A stretch of 64,000 bases of DNA from assembly GCA_019456255.1 (NCBI GenBank), contig VRUG01000002.1, forward strand, positions 62,001 to 126,000, in the 5' to 3' direction. Position 1 is the first letter of the stretch, and each line of letters begins with the position of its first letter. Positions 9,526 to 18,700 of the stretch are shown here, piece after piece. The notes below the pieces were generated by a model. The model did not search any database and was not told where the DNA came from. It saw only the letters and a list, made by a program, of their open reading frames with translations. Source of the stretch: Planctomycetota bacterium. Its GTDB lineage: Bacteria; Planctomycetota; Phycisphaerae; Sedimentisphaerales; Anaerobacaceae. The position numbers were made by a program, and so were the translations under genes.

Positions 9526-11619
9526 TTAGCCGATATCCGCTAAACCCAGAGTGTCACCGAACTTAGACACTAATACCCTTCGAATATTTTTATGCCCGCC
9601 ATCCTTTAACATCGCGTCAGCAGCTACCATTTCAAATGCATCCCTTCTCGCCATCACCAGCAAATCATAATCATCAATAATATCAGCTATCTTCAAATCC
9701 GGCAAACCGTGCTGTCTGGTACTAAATAATTCTCCAGGCCCGCGCAAACGCAAATCATGTTCCGCTATTTCAAATCCGTCATTACTCCGCGTCATAACTT
9801 CAAGCCGACTCTTAGCTAATTCACTTTCAGCCTCGGCAAACAAAAAGCAATGTGACTTACTTTCACCTCTGCCAACCCTGCCTCGCAATTGATGCAGCTG
9901 CGCCAAGCCAAACCTGTCGGCTCCCTCTATTACCATTATCGTCGCATTCGGAATATCAACGCCAACCTCTATCACAACCGTAGAGACCAAAACATTAATC
10001 TTGCCCCTGCGAAACCCATCCATAACTTCATTCTTTTTCGACGATGTCATTTGACCATGCAGCAATCCAACCTTAAACTCAGGAAAAACCTCTTCGCTTA
10101 ATTTCTTCCATTCCACCGTCGCCGCTTTTATATCACCATTTTCCTCAACCGCCGTTATCCTCGGATAAACAAAGTACGCCTGCTTTCTCGCTCGCAGTCT
10201 CTCGCGAATAAATTCTTCTGCCTTTTTCTGGTCCGTGCGGTCAACCCACCGCGTTACAATAACACCTCTACCCGGAGGACTATGCTTAATAATCGAAACA
10301 TCTAAATCACCAAATGCCGTCATCGCCAACGTCCTCGGTATAGGCGTAGCTGTCATCACAAGACAATGAGGCGTTGCCTGCTTTCGCAGCTTCGCACGCT
10401 GATGAACACCAAACTTATGCTGCTCATCGATCACCACCAACCCTAAATTCTTAAATTCTATATCGTTTTGAATAAGAGCAACCGTCCCCACAACGATATC
10501 AAATTCGCCATTTGCTATTTGCCCTAAAAGTTCTTTCCTTTTTTGACCTGTCAAACCGCCGGTAAGCAAAACTCTTTTTACTTTGCTGTTTTTCAAATAT
10601 CTTTCAATACTCAAAAAATGCTGATTCGCTAATATCTCCGTCGGAGCCATGATCACTACTTGTTTTTTATTCGCAACCGCCAATAACGCCGCATACAACG
10701 CAACCACCGTCTTGCCCGACCCAACGTCACCTTGTAAAAGACGATTCATTGGCTTATTGCTCGCCATGTCGCAAACGATTTCATCGATAACTTCGTCCTG
10801 GTCGGCCGTAAGTAAAAATGGAAACCGCTTTCGGATACGTTTATTTATTTCCTCACTGCATTGCATCTTCGGCGCCGACGAAAAATTCTCTCTCTTTGCC
10901 CGCCTAAGCGCAAGTCCCAATTGCATCAAAAATAATTCGTCGTACTTTAATCTTCTCTTAGCCCTGGCAAGTTTCTCTTCATCTTCAGGCAGATGTATCC
11001 ATTTAAACGCGTCATTTCTGCTGATTAATTTCTGCTTCTTTAAAAACTTGCCGCTATAAAATTCCTCAACAAGCCCATCAACATGCTCAATTACAGGCCT
11101 TATTATTTTCTTTATCTGATTACTGGATAGCTTCGCCGTCGCAGGATAAACACCCCCGCTAAAATACTCCTCACCGCCACCCTCGGCGCCTAACACCATA
11201 AACCTCGGATTGGTCAGTTGGAGCTGATGCTTGTATGTACCTACCTTGCCGCAAACCATTATTTTTTGACCAGGCTCCAATTGATTGCGAAGATAGCCCC
11301 CATGAAACCAAATAACCCGGCATATCTCCGTCTCGTCGGCCACTAACGCCTCAAATATCGCCGGTTTGCGAAAACTTTGAAAATCTGTCGATTCCACCAT
11401 CCCGATTATTGTTGCCGTCTCGCCATCCTTAAGTTCATTTATTTTTACTGCTTCCGGCGCAAAGCTCCAGTCCCGAGGAAAATATTCGAGCAAATCACCG
11501 ACAGTCACGACCCCCAGCTGCGCAAAAATCTCCGCCTTAGCCGGACCAACTCCCTTCAAATACTGAACCGGCATCGACAATTCTAATTTAGTCTCTGGCT
11601 TATCACTTTTTTGCGTCAT
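9526..11619 (-). CDS. recG: ATP-dependent DNA helicase RecG
   Basis: 697 residues, the usual length. An N-terminal wedge/OB domain ('[17 protein letters not shown]', 'GMVESTDFQ') is followed by a superfamily 2 helicase core: Walker A '[12 protein letters not shown]', the DEQH box in '[15 protein letters not shown]', motif III '[13 protein letters not shown]', and motif VI '[15 protein letters not shown]'. RecG reverses stalled replication forks and helps resolve recombination intermediates. Its start overlaps the pcm stop by 4 bp, indicating translational coupling. Confidence 0.96.
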   Translation of the reverse strand: MTQKSDKPETKLELSMPVQYLKGVGPAKAEIFAQLGVVTVGDLLEYFPRDWSFAPEAVKINELKDGETATIIGMVESTDFQSFRKPAIFEALVADETEICRVIWFHGGYLRNQLEPGQKIMVCGKVGTYKHQLQLTNPRFMVLGAEGGGEEYFSGGVYPATAKLSSNQIKKIIRPVIEHVDGLVEEFYSGKFLKKQKLISRNDAFKWIHLPEDEEKLARAKRRLKYDELFLMQLGLALRRAKRENFSSAPKMQCSEEINKRIRKRFPFLLTADQDEVIDEIVCDMASNKPMNRLLQGDVGSGKTVVALYAALLAVANKKQVVIMAPTEILANQHFLSIERYLKNSKVKRVLLTGGLTGQKRKELLGQIANGEFDIVVGTVALIQNDIEFKNLGLVVIDEQHKFGVHQRAKLRKQATPHCLVMTATPIPRTLAMTAFGDLDVSIIKHSPPGRGVIVTRWVDRTDQKKAEEFIRERLRARKQAYFVYPRITAVEENGDIKAATVEWKKLSEEVFPEFKVGLLHGQMTSSKKNEVMDGFRRGKINVLVSTVVIEVGVDIPNATIMVIEGADRFGLAQLHQLRGRVGRGESKSHCFLFAEAESELAKSRLEVMTRSNDGFEIAEHDLRLRGPGELFSTRQHGLPDLKIADIIDDYDLLVMARRDAFEMVAADAMLKDGGHKNIRRVLVSKFGDTLGLADIG

Positions 11620-12299
11620 TCTTTAAAACCATCTCTGCCTATCAGCTTAACAAATCGCACATCACAGAATGCTCTTTCCACATATCCAACCATCTTTTTC
11701 TGACAGGCTATTAATTTCTGAGAACTGCCGCCACCAACCGGAGCAATTATCAAACCCCCATCTACAAGCTGGTCCAAAAGTCCCTCTGGTATCTCAGGCA
11801 CTGCCGCTGTAACCATTATACGGTCAAAAACTTTTTCCTCAGGCCACCCGCAACTGCCGTCACCTATATAATACTCGACATTCGTTATTCCAAGCCTGCC
11901 CAAAACCGCCTGAGCAGATTCAGTCAGTTCATGATGCCTGTCTATCGTATAAACTTTTTTTACCAGCTTACTCAAAATCGCCGTCTGATACCCGCTACCG
12001 GTTCCTATCTCAAGCACCTCATGCTCTTTAGCCAAATGCAGCTCCTGCGTCATCAACCCGACAATATAAGGCTGAGATATCGTCTGGCCCAGCCCAATCG
12101 GCAAAGCACCGTCAAAATACGCCTGGGACTTATAGCTGTCCTGCACAAACTCTTCGCGAGGTATCCCGCCCATCACCACAAGCACATTAGCATCAGTAAT
12201 ACCACGCCCTTTAAGGTCATGTTTAAGCATCCCGCTGCGTGCCTTTTCAAATCGGTCTCTTTCTTCCTGATTATCCATACTATTATCTTCGCCTTTCAA
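11616..12299 (-). CDS. pcm: Protein-L-isoaspartate O-methyltransferase
   Basis: 227 residues. The family signatures are all present: '[22 protein letters not shown]', '[24 protein letters not shown]', the SAM-binding '[15 protein letters not shown]' and '[18 protein letters not shown]'. The enzyme methylates isoaspartyl residues with SAM, starting repair of aged proteins in the cytoplasm. A second ATG seven codons in could also serve as start. It overlaps recG by 4 bp and follows the TauE-like gene by 21 bp. Confidence 0.94.
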   Translation of the reverse strand: MKGEDNSMDNQEERDRFEKARSGMLKHDLKGRGITDANVLVVMGGIPREEFVQDSYKSQAYFDGALPIGLGQTISQPYIVGLMTQELHLAKEHEVLEIGTGSGYQTAILSKLVKKVYTIDRHHELTESAQAVLGRLGITNVEYYIGDGSCGWPEEKVFDRIMVTAAVPEIPEGLLDQLVDGGLIIAPVGGGSSQKLIACQKKMVGYVERAFCDVRFVKLIGRDGFKE

Positions 12300-12320
12300 A
12301 CGCCTCTTTGCAATCCATTT

Positions 12321-13061
12321 TTAAAACAAAAGTTTAATCGCAGCTGCCACCGCAAGAACTTGAACAACAACCTTGAAAGCCTTTTGCGGTATGTGTTTTA
12401 AAATCAATATCCCTATCACCGCTCCAACAGCAATCACCGGCAGCATAATTAAATCCAGTTTCACCGTCTCTGCTGTAATTAATTCAAGATTAGCTCCGAA
12501 CGGCACCTTTATCCAGTTGATAATAAAGAAAAACCACGCACGCGTCCCGATAAACTCTTTTTTGTCAAGCCGCATCGCCAGCAAATAAATTATCATCACC
12601 GGACCCGCCGCATTAGCCATCATTGTCACAACGCCTGCCAAAAACCCCATCCCAATCGCAAACCACAGTTGCGTCGGAATCTTACTCTCGTCGCCATAAT
12701 ACCACTCTCTAAAAAAATTGCCCACAAGCATCAGCAAAACTATCACGCCAATTATTGGCTTCAACTGCCCATCGCTGACAATCTTCAAACAAAAATACCC
12801 AACGATAACCCCTACAAATGCCGCTGGCAACAATCTCGCTATCTGTCCCCATTGTGCGTGACGACGATAATAAACCGCCGCAAAAACATCCGCTAAGATC
12901 AAAATACCAAGCAACACTCCCACTGAAAGCCTCGCAGGTATCACCATCGCCATCAAAGGAACCACCAGAATGCCCAATCCCGGCACTCCCGTTTTGGTAA
13001 TACCCACCATCAACGCGCAAAACCCCACCAAAACCCAATCTGTCATACTTAGTTCCAACAT
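12321..13061 (-). CDS. TauE/SafE-family sulfite/anion permease
   Basis: 246 residues with about eight hydrophobic segments, the standard TauE/SafE size. Typical features are 'GFCALMVGITKTGVPGLGILVVPLMA' near the N-terminus (first half) and a related second-half motif 'GFLAGVVTMMANAAGPVMIIYLLA'. The family exports sulfite, sulfoacetate or other organosulfur anions; the substrate here cannot be told. It is the first gene of the run to trkA. Confidence 0.88.
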   Translation of the reverse strand: MLELSMTDWVLVGFCALMVGITKTGVPGLGILVVPLMAMVIPARLSVGVLLGILILADVFAAVYYRRHAQWGQIARLLPAAFVGVIVGYFCLKIVSDGQLKPIIGVIVLLMLVGNFFREWYYGDESKIPTQLWFAIGMGFLAGVVTMMANAAGPVMIIYLLAMRLDKKEFIGTRAWFFFIINWIKVPFGANLELITAETVKLDLIMLPVIAVGAVIGILILKHIPQKAFKVVVQVLAVAAAIKLLF

Positions 13062-13144
13062 CTCACATCCAATAAATATAGGCGATTAGACCGCCTTAAA
13101 CCCACAATCTACCCCCAACGGCCCATCTTTGCAAGAAATCCTTC

Positions 13145-13173
13145 ATTGCTATCGCGCCAATAAATGATAGAAT
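13145..13173 (+). promoter_or_regulatory. Possible promoter for nadB
   Basis: TAGAAT at 13168-13173 is a good -10 element. ATTGCT 17 bases upstream is a weak -35. The predicted start lies about 28 bases before the nadB ATG. Confidence 0.35.
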
Positions 13174-13207
13174 GACTCCTTGCATTTAACAATCAAAGGC
13201 TTGCTTT

Positions 13208-14821
13208 ATGACCGGGCAATCGAAATTTAGACGCTATTTAGTAGACATCAATTCGACATCTACTAACCAATTATTTACCGATTGTCTCATTATCGGCGCC
13301 GGTATCGCAGGCCTGCGGGCTGCCATCGAAGCTGCAAATAACTGCAACATTATTATCGTCGCAAAATATAAACTCCAGGACAGTAATACCTTCAAGGCGC
13401 AAGGCGGCATCGCTTCTGTCCTCAATGAATCGGATACTTTCCAATCCCATATAAACGACACCCTCAAAACAGGGTGCGGACTTTGTGATGAAAAAATCGT
13501 CGATTTAGTCATCCACCAGGGACCGGAATTAATAGAGCAACTGCTAAGCTGGGGGGCAGATTTCGATATGGTCGACAACCATATCGCCACAACTATTGAA
13601 GGGGGACACTCACACCCAAGAGTTGCGCACGCACACGGTGACAAAACAGGGGCAATCATCGTGGAAAATCTTATAAATAAAATTAAACAATCGCCGAATA
13701 TAAAAGTGATAGAAAACTTCTTTGCGGTAGATTTACTTACAAACGACAGCGGTGATTGTCTCGGCATTATTGGACACAATGCCGCTAAGGGACGCCAAAT
13801 CATATGGGCAGCAAACACTATCCTTGCAACAGGTGGAGGCGGGAAATTATACAGAGAAACCACAAACCCTGACGTCGCTACCGCCGACGGCATCGCTATG
13901 GCATACCGTGCAGGAGCTCACCTCCTGGACCTGGAATTTATGCAGTTCCACCCGACAACTCTATACATCGCAGGCGCCTCAAGAGCACTTATAACCGAAA
14001 CACTACGCGGCGAAGGCGCTATACTGCGCGACAAAAACGGAAATGACTTTATGAAAAAATATCACGAAGACGCTGAACTGGCACCTCGTGACATCGTAAG
14101 CCGGGCTATCCTCTCGCAAATGCTCGAAACAGATTCTACTCACGTCTATCTCGATATAAGACACTTTGACAAAAAACATTTTGCTAAAAGATTTCCAGTA
14201 ATTAACGAACTTTGCGAAAACTTTGACATCAACATCAGCAAAGAAATGATACCAGTCAGACCAAGCGCTCACTACATGATAGGGGGGGTAAAAACTGACG
14301 ATACTGCAAAAACCAATATCAAAAACCTTTACGCCTGCGGCGAAGTTGCCTCCACCGGCCTGCATGGCGCAAACAGACTCGGGAGCAATTCTCTCCTTGA
14401 AGGACTCGTCTTTGGAAAAATCGCTGGCCGATATGCTTCCAAACATAAAAATGCCGATGCCTCACATTTAAAGCATCCTCTAATAAAATACCAGACTCCT
14501 CATTCTGACCGCACTCGCCTTGATTCAGTTGATGTTACAAATTCTCTACGCGCTCTTATGTGGAGAAATGTCGGCATTACCAGAAAAGCAAAGCCGCTCG
14601 CTGAAGCGCAGGTAATCATCAAATTCTGGCAAAGATACGTCATGGACAAAGTCTTTGATTCACTGCAGGGATGGCAATGCCAGAACATGCTCACTGTCTG
14701 CCTGCTAATGGCACAAGCAGCACAAAAACGCAGAGAAAGCAGGGGGGTACACTTTAGAAGCGATTTCCCCGAAACAGATGATAAACATTTCAAAAAACAT
14801 ATTGAATTAATCAGACGATAA
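13208..14821 (+). CDS. nadB: L-aspartate oxidase
   Basis: 537 residues. The FAD-binding 'CLIIGAGIAGLRAAIEAA' lies at about 27-44, then 'FKAQGGIASVLNESD', 'EGGHSHPRVAHAHGDKTG', 'LEFMQFHPTTLY', 'RGEGAILRDKNGNDFM', 'PSAHYMIGGVKTD' and 'HGANRLGSNSLLEGLVFG'. This set distinguishes NadB from succinate dehydrogenase flavoprotein. It oxidises aspartate to iminoaspartate, the first step of de novo NAD synthesis. nadA and nadC are not in the window. It is followed 24 bp later by the flavoprotein gene. Confidence 0.95.
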   Translation: MTGQSKFRRYLVDINSTSTNQLFTDCLIIGAGIAGLRAAIEAANNCNIIIVAKYKLQDSNTFKAQGGIASVLNESDTFQSHINDTLKTGCGLCDEKIVDLVIHQGPELIEQLLSWGADFDMVDNHIATTIEGGHSHPRVAHAHGDKTGAIIVENLINKIKQSPNIKVIENFFAVDLLTNDSGDCLGIIGHNAAKGRQIIWAANTILATGGGGKLYRETTNPDVATADGIAMAYRAGAHLLDLEFMQFHPTTLYIAGASRALITETLRGEGAILRDKNGNDFMKKYHEDAELAPRDIVSRAILSQMLETDSTHVYLDIRHFDKKHFAKRFPVINELCENFDINISKEMIPVRPSAHYMIGGVKTDDTAKTNIKNLYACGEVASTGLHGANRLGSNSLLEGLVFGKIAGRYASKHKNADASHLKHPLIKYQTPHSDRTRLDSVDVTNSLRALMWRNVGITRKAKPLAEAQVIIKFWQRYVMDKVFDSLQGWQCQNMLTVCLLMAQAAQKRRESRGVHFRSDFPETDDKHFKKHIELIRR

Positions 14822-14845
14822 GTTGAAAAATCGAAAGGGAAACAT

Positions 14846-15547
14846 ATGAAGATTCTTGGAATTTCCGGTAGTGCGCGCACGCCGGAACTCTCAGGCACAT
14901 ACAAGCTCGTTAAAACAATTCTGGAAGCATGTGGGCATGAATATGACATTATATCTTTGAGAGGAAAAAAAATATGCGGTTGTACTGCATGCCTGGGATG
15001 CGTGAAGGATAATGTGTGCAAGCAACCCGACGACATGGAATCTTTGAGAGACAAAATCATCGAAGCTGATGCGTATGTCATCGGCTCACCAAATTATTTT
15101 TCAACAATAAACGCCATAACACATGCTCTGCTGGAACGGCTTTATCAATTTAGACATCGTGAGGCGGACCTTCTATGGGGCAAGCTCGCGATAGCGGTAG
15201 GAGTGGGCGGCTCTTCGGGAACCTGCTGTTGTGATGAAATCGAAAAGTTTATGTCGTATAGTTTTATAGAGACTATTGCAAAAGTTTCTGCTCAGGGCGC
15301 ACCATCGTGCTATATATGCGGCTATGGAGAGACGTGCAAAGTTGGCGCTCTGGTTATGGTTCATGGAGAAGGATATAAGATTCGCAAAGAGGATATTCCG
15401 GATGTCAGCAAGCAGCCTGAGGCTGTAAACGCCGCCGTCGAAGCCGGAAAACTAATGGCACAGAGGCTAAGTAAGGGCCATAACCGCAAGGATGTTGCAT
15501 TAAAAATGCAGAAACTCGTTATGGAAAAATTCAGAGAATCCACTTAA
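14846..15547 (+). CDS. Iron-sulfur flavoprotein-like NAD(P)H/FMN oxidoreductase
   Basis: 233 residues of flavodoxin-like fold: 'MKILGISGSARTPELSGTYKL' binds the FMN phosphate and 'ADAYVIGSPNYFSTI' is the second FMN loop. Residues 44-58 hold a compact cysteine cluster C44-x-C46-x2-C49-x2-C52-x5-C58, matching the CX2CX2CX4-7C [4Fe-4S] motif of archaeal Isf proteins. Further cysteines occur as CCC near 129-131 and in 'SCYICGYGETC'. It probably moves electrons from ferredoxin-like donors or reduces O2/peroxide, as known for Isf relatives in anaerobes. A GAAAGGGAAAC ribosome region precedes the ATG. Confidence 0.82.
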   Translation: MKILGISGSARTPELSGTYKLVKTILEACGHEYDIISLRGKKICGCTACLGCVKDNVCKQPDDMESLRDKIIEADAYVIGSPNYFSTINAITHALLERLYQFRHREADLLWGKLAIAVGVGGSSGTCCCDEIEKFMSYSFIETIAKVSAQGAPSCYICGYGETCKVGALVMVHGEGYKIRKEDIPDVSKQPEAVNAAVEAGKLMAQRLSKGHNRKDVALKMQKLVMEKFREST

Positions 15548-15560
15548 AAACAGCTCAGTC

Positions 15561-15589
15561 TTTACTTCAATAACGTTTTGTAGTATAAT
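15561..15589 (+). promoter_or_regulatory. rnpB promoter
   Basis: TTTACT at 15561-15566, a 17-base spacer and a perfect TATAAT at 15584-15589. The predicted start falls 7-8 bases downstream, exactly at the 5' end of the RNase P RNA. Confidence 0.8.
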
Positions 15590-15596
15590 TTATAGC

Positions 15597-15975
15597 AAGT
15601 GGGTCGGGCGGTCGCTGGTAAATTTATTTACCAGAGGAAAGTCCGAGCAGGATAGGGCACGGTGGTGGCTAATGACCACCCGGGGTAACTCGAGGGACAG
15701 TGCAACAGAAAACACACAGCCGATGAGCCTGACTTGTCAGGAAACAGGCAATGGTGAAATGGTGCGGTAAGAGCGCACCGCGGTGTTGGTGACAGCACCG
15801 GCAGGGTAAACCCCACCGCCTGCAAAACCAAATAAGCTGTTGTCCGCGGCCCGGACTATAACAGCGGGTAGGTTGCTTGTCGATTAATCGGCAGAGCCAA
15901 CTGGTAACAGATGGTCTAGTCAAATGACCGCCACCAGTGAACACTGGGACAGAACTCGGCTTACAGACCCACTTT
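15597..15975 (+). ncRNA. rnpB: RNase P RNA (bacterial type A)
   Basis: The 5' AAGTGGGTC pairs with the 3' GACCCACTT to form helix P1. Universal core elements follow in order: GAGGAAAGTCCGAGC (P4 5' strand and J3/4), an ACAGAAA-containing region, GGTAAGAGCGCACCG, a GGTAAACCCC loop, the 'GGTAGGTTGCTTG' region and, near the 3' end, ACAGAACTCGGCTTACA, which closes P4. Length of about 380 nt is normal. The RNA is the catalytic subunit that removes tRNA 5' leaders. Apparent reading frames across this region are shadows. Confidence 0.97.
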
Positions 15976-15986
15976 TTTCTTTTTTT
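15964..15986 (+). terminator. rnpB terminator
   Basis: The 3' strand of P1 (GACCCACTT) runs directly into a T-rich tract (TTTTTTCTTTTTTT, 15973-15986). This gives an intrinsic stop right at the mature 3' end. Confidence 0.6.
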
Positions 15987-16119
15987 AAAATGACGCTCAC
16001 CTTGAATCCGTCTCAACCGTAGGTACTGCAGGTATATTACGAGGTATAGGCGACGGAGCTGATTCGATAACTCGCATCTTCTTCCACCTGCCGCCAAGAA
16101 CACGTCCCTTCGATAAACT

Positions 16120-16545
16120 CAGGACAGGCGGGGCAAATAAAGACAATTTGTCGAGTTTTGGGTTTGATTGGGTTTGTTTTGGCTTTGTTTTGCATTTCAG
16201 GGGAAAGGTGTAAATTTTCGTAATCTTTTATTGGGTAGTGAGTTATGTTCATTTTTTGGATTTGGAAATTGGCTTCGTTTATTAAAACGTTTATTTTTTG
16301 CAACAATCCGTCTCCGTGAAACCCTGCCATACATGATGGCAGGGCTCCCCATAGATTTACAAATAAATCTGGCGATGGGGACAAGTAACCGATTTGGAAA
16401 CCGCCTTCGGCGGAGTTGATTTTTAATAAACCCGTTCGGCATTTCAAGAAACCCCCGCTCTGTGATTGATAATTGATTATTTAAACCTAAAAGCATCAAA
16501 AAACCCCGGTTGGTGGCATGTTCGGTGGGTATTATACCAGATTTT
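16120..16545 (+). repeat. Dispersed repeat family 1, copy A
   Basis: Shares ordered blocks with 51275-51610 (same strand) and 27700-28000 (opposite strand): GGGCAAATAAAGA, TTGGGTTTGATTGGGTTTG, AAAGGTGTAAATTTTCG, TTGGGTAGTGA, TTCGTTTATTAAAA, GAAACCGCCTTCGGCGGAG, TTCAAGAAACCCCCG and TATTATACCAGATTT. Not all blocks occur in every copy. No transposase and no clear target duplication were seen. Confidence 0.7.
16322..16380. repeat. Two adjacent hairpins inside repeat copy A
   Basis: CCCTGCCAT (16322-16330) and ATGGCAGGG (16336-16344) form a perfect 9-bp stem with a 5-base loop. It is followed by CCCCATAGATTTA ... TAAATCT-GGCG-ATGGGG (16347-16380). The second is one of several CCCCAT...ATGGGG palindromes in the window (see 51416 and 56445). 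Confidence 0.65.
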
Positions 16546-16897
16546 TAGGGGTTTTTCAAGAAAAAAAGCCTCCAAGACAGGGGGGAAACCCTAAATGCTA
16601 ATACCTAAACTCTAAACAAATCCTAAATCCTAAAAACAAGAATGTTCAAAACTTTTGGCCACAGAATACCTAAGGCACAAGCACACAGAGGGGGGACCCA
16701 TTCGACAAGCTCCCTTCGACCTTGCTCAGGGTAGACAGGGCAGGCTCCGGACACGGAGAAGAAACTACCTATCTTAACATAGAGAAAGAAGAATTTTAAC
16801 CACTAATAAACGCGAATTGACACGAATAAAAAGTGAAAAAGCAAAATTGAATCCCGCGAAGAAAAGAAATTGAACCACTAATTACCTAAGGTACAGG

Positions 16898-17009
16898 TTG
16901 ACGGAGATATGAAAATTGGGTATTGTATGGTCGACAATTAATTGACAAAAATTGGGAGGTGAGAATGTTTAAAAGATATATCAGGATGACAAGACAGCTT
17001 TCCATCTGA
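16898..17009 (+). pseudogene. Promoter and start of a truncated gene at the island edge
   Basis: TTGACG (16898-16903), 17 bases, TATTGT (16921-16926) form a promoter. It is followed by a very strong ribosome site, GGGAGGTGAG, and an ATG at 16965. The frame encodes only 14 residues (MFKRYIRMTRQLSI) and stops at 17009, inside the 3' end of the opposite-strand 435-residue gene whose stop is at 16981. This looks like the 5' end of a gene cut off by insertion of the four-gene operon. A genuine tiny peptide is the alternative. Confidence 0.4.
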
Positions 17010-18288
17010 TTAGATGATTACTATTGTTGATGATTAGTAATTGTTCGTCCCATTTCTCTTGTGCACCACTGATTTTCTGAATAATTGCTGCTAAGTCATT
17101 CCCGCCGATAAAATCTTTTTCGATAATCCGATTCACCAAAAAATGGAAACGGCATCTTTTTGCTGCTGCAGATGTTTGCGACTCACGTTTAGATTTAGGC
17201 GTTGCAAGATGCTTATCTCCAAATCGCTGAAAATCCAATATGCTATCCTTAACAACACCTTTGCATATAACACAGCCACAAATTTTCTCATGAAAATCTT
17301 TTGGGGTCGTAATTCCTAATCCATGTAAACAAATTTCAATGTCGGGCACACCAAATCTTTTATACATATCGGGCAGATAATAATTAACTATAGGTGCATT
17401 CGGTGGTCCTTTTATTTGCAAAACATCCTTTTTTTCCCCGTAACCAACGCCATGACTTATGCCCTTCATGCCAAATTTATTTAAGGCCAAACTAAAATAT
17501 CCTCCATGTCTATTATATACTTCCAGGCCTTTTTCGCTTAATTGTTTGACTAAACTTTTAAAAGCTCTTAAATATTCTTCCCGAACTGTCCATTCATTAA
17601 ATTTTGAAAACCATAACCAAATGCCATTAACTCCAGTTTTTGGTATTTCTGCAACTGCCTTATCAATAAAAGAATCTTCAATCAACATTTCGTAATCTGC
17701 ACATAAAACAGAGTAAACCGGTGGTTCAGGTTTTATATCCGCAGTAGTTTTAGAAAGACGGAGAAACAAATTAAACCATTCTTTAGACCTAATAAAAAAG
17801 TAAGGAGAAAAGATGCCTGCAGGCTTTGGTATAGAATCGGCATACTTTTCATACTCCTCGTCCTTCTCGAATTCTGTATGCAATCTTTTAAGTTGATAGT
17901 TTATAACTTTTTGACATACTTGCTTTAACACTGTGGGAGTGAAATCCTCAGGACTAATAGGCTTATTTTTTTTCAAGGTATTAGAAAAAAGCTCTCCTAG
18001 TTCAGGTGCCAATCTTCTATATGCTCTTTTGTAATCTACTACAGTTTTGCCATCTTTTTTTTGCTCAGACCTAATCCCCTCAAGGTTACATCCAAATACA
18101 TAAGTCATAGGGTCAATATAATACGGCATTTTAAGTTTTTGCCCAATAAGACTTGCAGTCGCCCCCGCTGTTGCTTCCACAATATTAGCTCCGATAATTA
18201 TACCATCAAACTGCTTGCCCAGTTTCAAGATATAATCTTTTTCTGCGTGGCTTCCCATACGTATTATTAGTTGGGGCTTGTTATCCAT
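16981..18288 (-). CDS. Unrecognised 435-residue protein, last gene of four-gene operon
   Basis: I cannot assign this to a family. The N-terminal part ('LIIRMGSHAEKDYI', 'GIIIGANIVEATAG', 'MPYYIDPMTYVFG') reads like alternating strands and helices of a TIM-barrel type protein. Residues 195-290 include 'GVNGIWLWFSKFNEW', 'VYNRHGGYFSLAL' and 'GISHGVGYGEKKDV', which look conserved and glycine/histidine rich. A cysteine set C337-x-C339-x2-C342 with His360 and Cys379 downstream could bind zinc. That arrangement faintly recalls tRNA-guanine transglycosylase-like enzymes, but their substrate-loop motifs are not visible. Its start overlaps the nuclease-like gene by 8 bp, so it is translated as part of that operon. 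No transmembrane segment. Confidence 0.8.
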   Translation of the reverse strand: MDNKPQLIIRMGSHAEKDYILKLGKQFDGIIIGANIVEATAGATASLIGQKLKMPYYIDPMTYVFGCNLEGIRSEQKKDGKTVVDYKRAYRRLAPELGELFSNTLKKNKPISPEDFTPTVLKQVCQKVINYQLKRLHTEFEKDEEYEKYADSIPKPAGIFSPYFFIRSKEWFNLFLRLSKTTADIKPEPPVYSVLCADYEMLIEDSFIDKAVAEIPKTGVNGIWLWFSKFNEWTVREEYLRAFKSLVKQLSEKGLEVYNRHGGYFSLALNKFGMKGISHGVGYGEKKDVLQIKGPPNAPIVNYYLPDMYKRFGVPDIEICLHGLGITTPKDFHEKICGCVICKGVVKDSILDFQRFGDKHLATPKSKRESQTSAAAKRCRFHFLVNRIIEKDFIGGNDLAAIIQKISGAQEKWDEQLLIINNSNHLIRWKAVLSS

Positions 18289-18700
18289 TTATATTCCTTT
18301 GTAAATAATCAATATGATTATTTTTATACCCAATTCTCATTACAGATGATTGCTTAGCTTCAACCATTTTCTGACATCTACCGGTTTCGCTTATAGAGAT
18401 TAAGCCTATCCCATATTTTGCAAGTAATTCTAAATTGACACGGCCTACGAATTTCTTCGGCATTGCAATATATGCCTCATCGGCGCAAAGTTGATAAAGA
18501 AGGGCTTGTTCAATCGCTTTCTTCCATTTATGAAGTTTTAATTCTATGGCAATAGTCTTATTTTTTTTCTTTGAAAAGCCATAGATATCAACCCTGCGTT
18601 CATAAAAAGGAAGTTCTGAAACATGAAGCCTGAATCCCTTTCTTTTTATATATTTAGTTATGGGATCCAACAAGGATGATTCTTTTGTAATATCAATCAT
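18281..18700 (-). CDS. Small PD-(D/E)XK nuclease-like protein
   Basis: 139 residues. The core shows the restriction-endonuclease pattern: 'RVDIYGF' with Asp38, then 'TIAIELKLHKWKKAIEQALLYQ' with Glu53-x-Lys55 and Gln65/Gln70 in the following helix. This is the D...ExK arrangement used for metal-dependent DNA or RNA cleavage. A basic N-terminal stretch ('KYIKRKGFRL') could touch nucleic acid. It overlaps its upstream (membrane protein) and downstream genes by 8 bp each. Function inferred: nuclease effector of the operon. Confidence 0.8.
   Translation of the reverse strand: MIDITKESSLLDPITKYIKRKGFRLHVSELPFYERRVDIYGFSKKKNKTIAIELKLHKWKKAIEQALLYQLCADEAYIAMPKKFVGRVNLELLAKYGIGLISISETGRCQKMVEAKQSSVMRIGYKNNHIDYLQRNING

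Larger units (their letters stand above)
15987..16897. other. Non-coding accessory stretch with degenerate repeats
   Basis: No convincing gene. The stretch contains repeat copy A (about 16120-16545), two hairpins (16322-16380), and pieces such as CTTCGATAAACTCAGGACAG and CATTCGACAAGCTC that look like short dispersed repeats. Reading frames on both strands here are repeat-encoded and lack ribosome sites. Bases 16560-16660 are A-rich with short near-repeats of CTAAATCCTAAA type. Confidence 0.7.

Noticed and set aside
12709-13038. Minus-strand 109-residue frame
   Set aside because: It is a shifted frame within the TauE/SafE permease gene.
15628-16103. Minus-strand reading frames across 15628-15831 and 15669-16103
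   Set aside because: They lie over the RNase P RNA gene and its flank, lack ribosome sites and have no recognisable protein features.
16037-16499. Frames of 136, 83 and 100 residues in repeat copy A
   Set aside because: Repeat-encoded, overlapping on both strands, no start signals.
16981-18288. Assignment as a tRNA-guanine transglycosylase or DpdA-type DNA-modifying enzyme
   Set aside because: The CxCxxC set is suggestive, but the substrate-binding loops and catalytic Asp context of that family are not visible, and no queuosine or Dpd partner genes are nearby.
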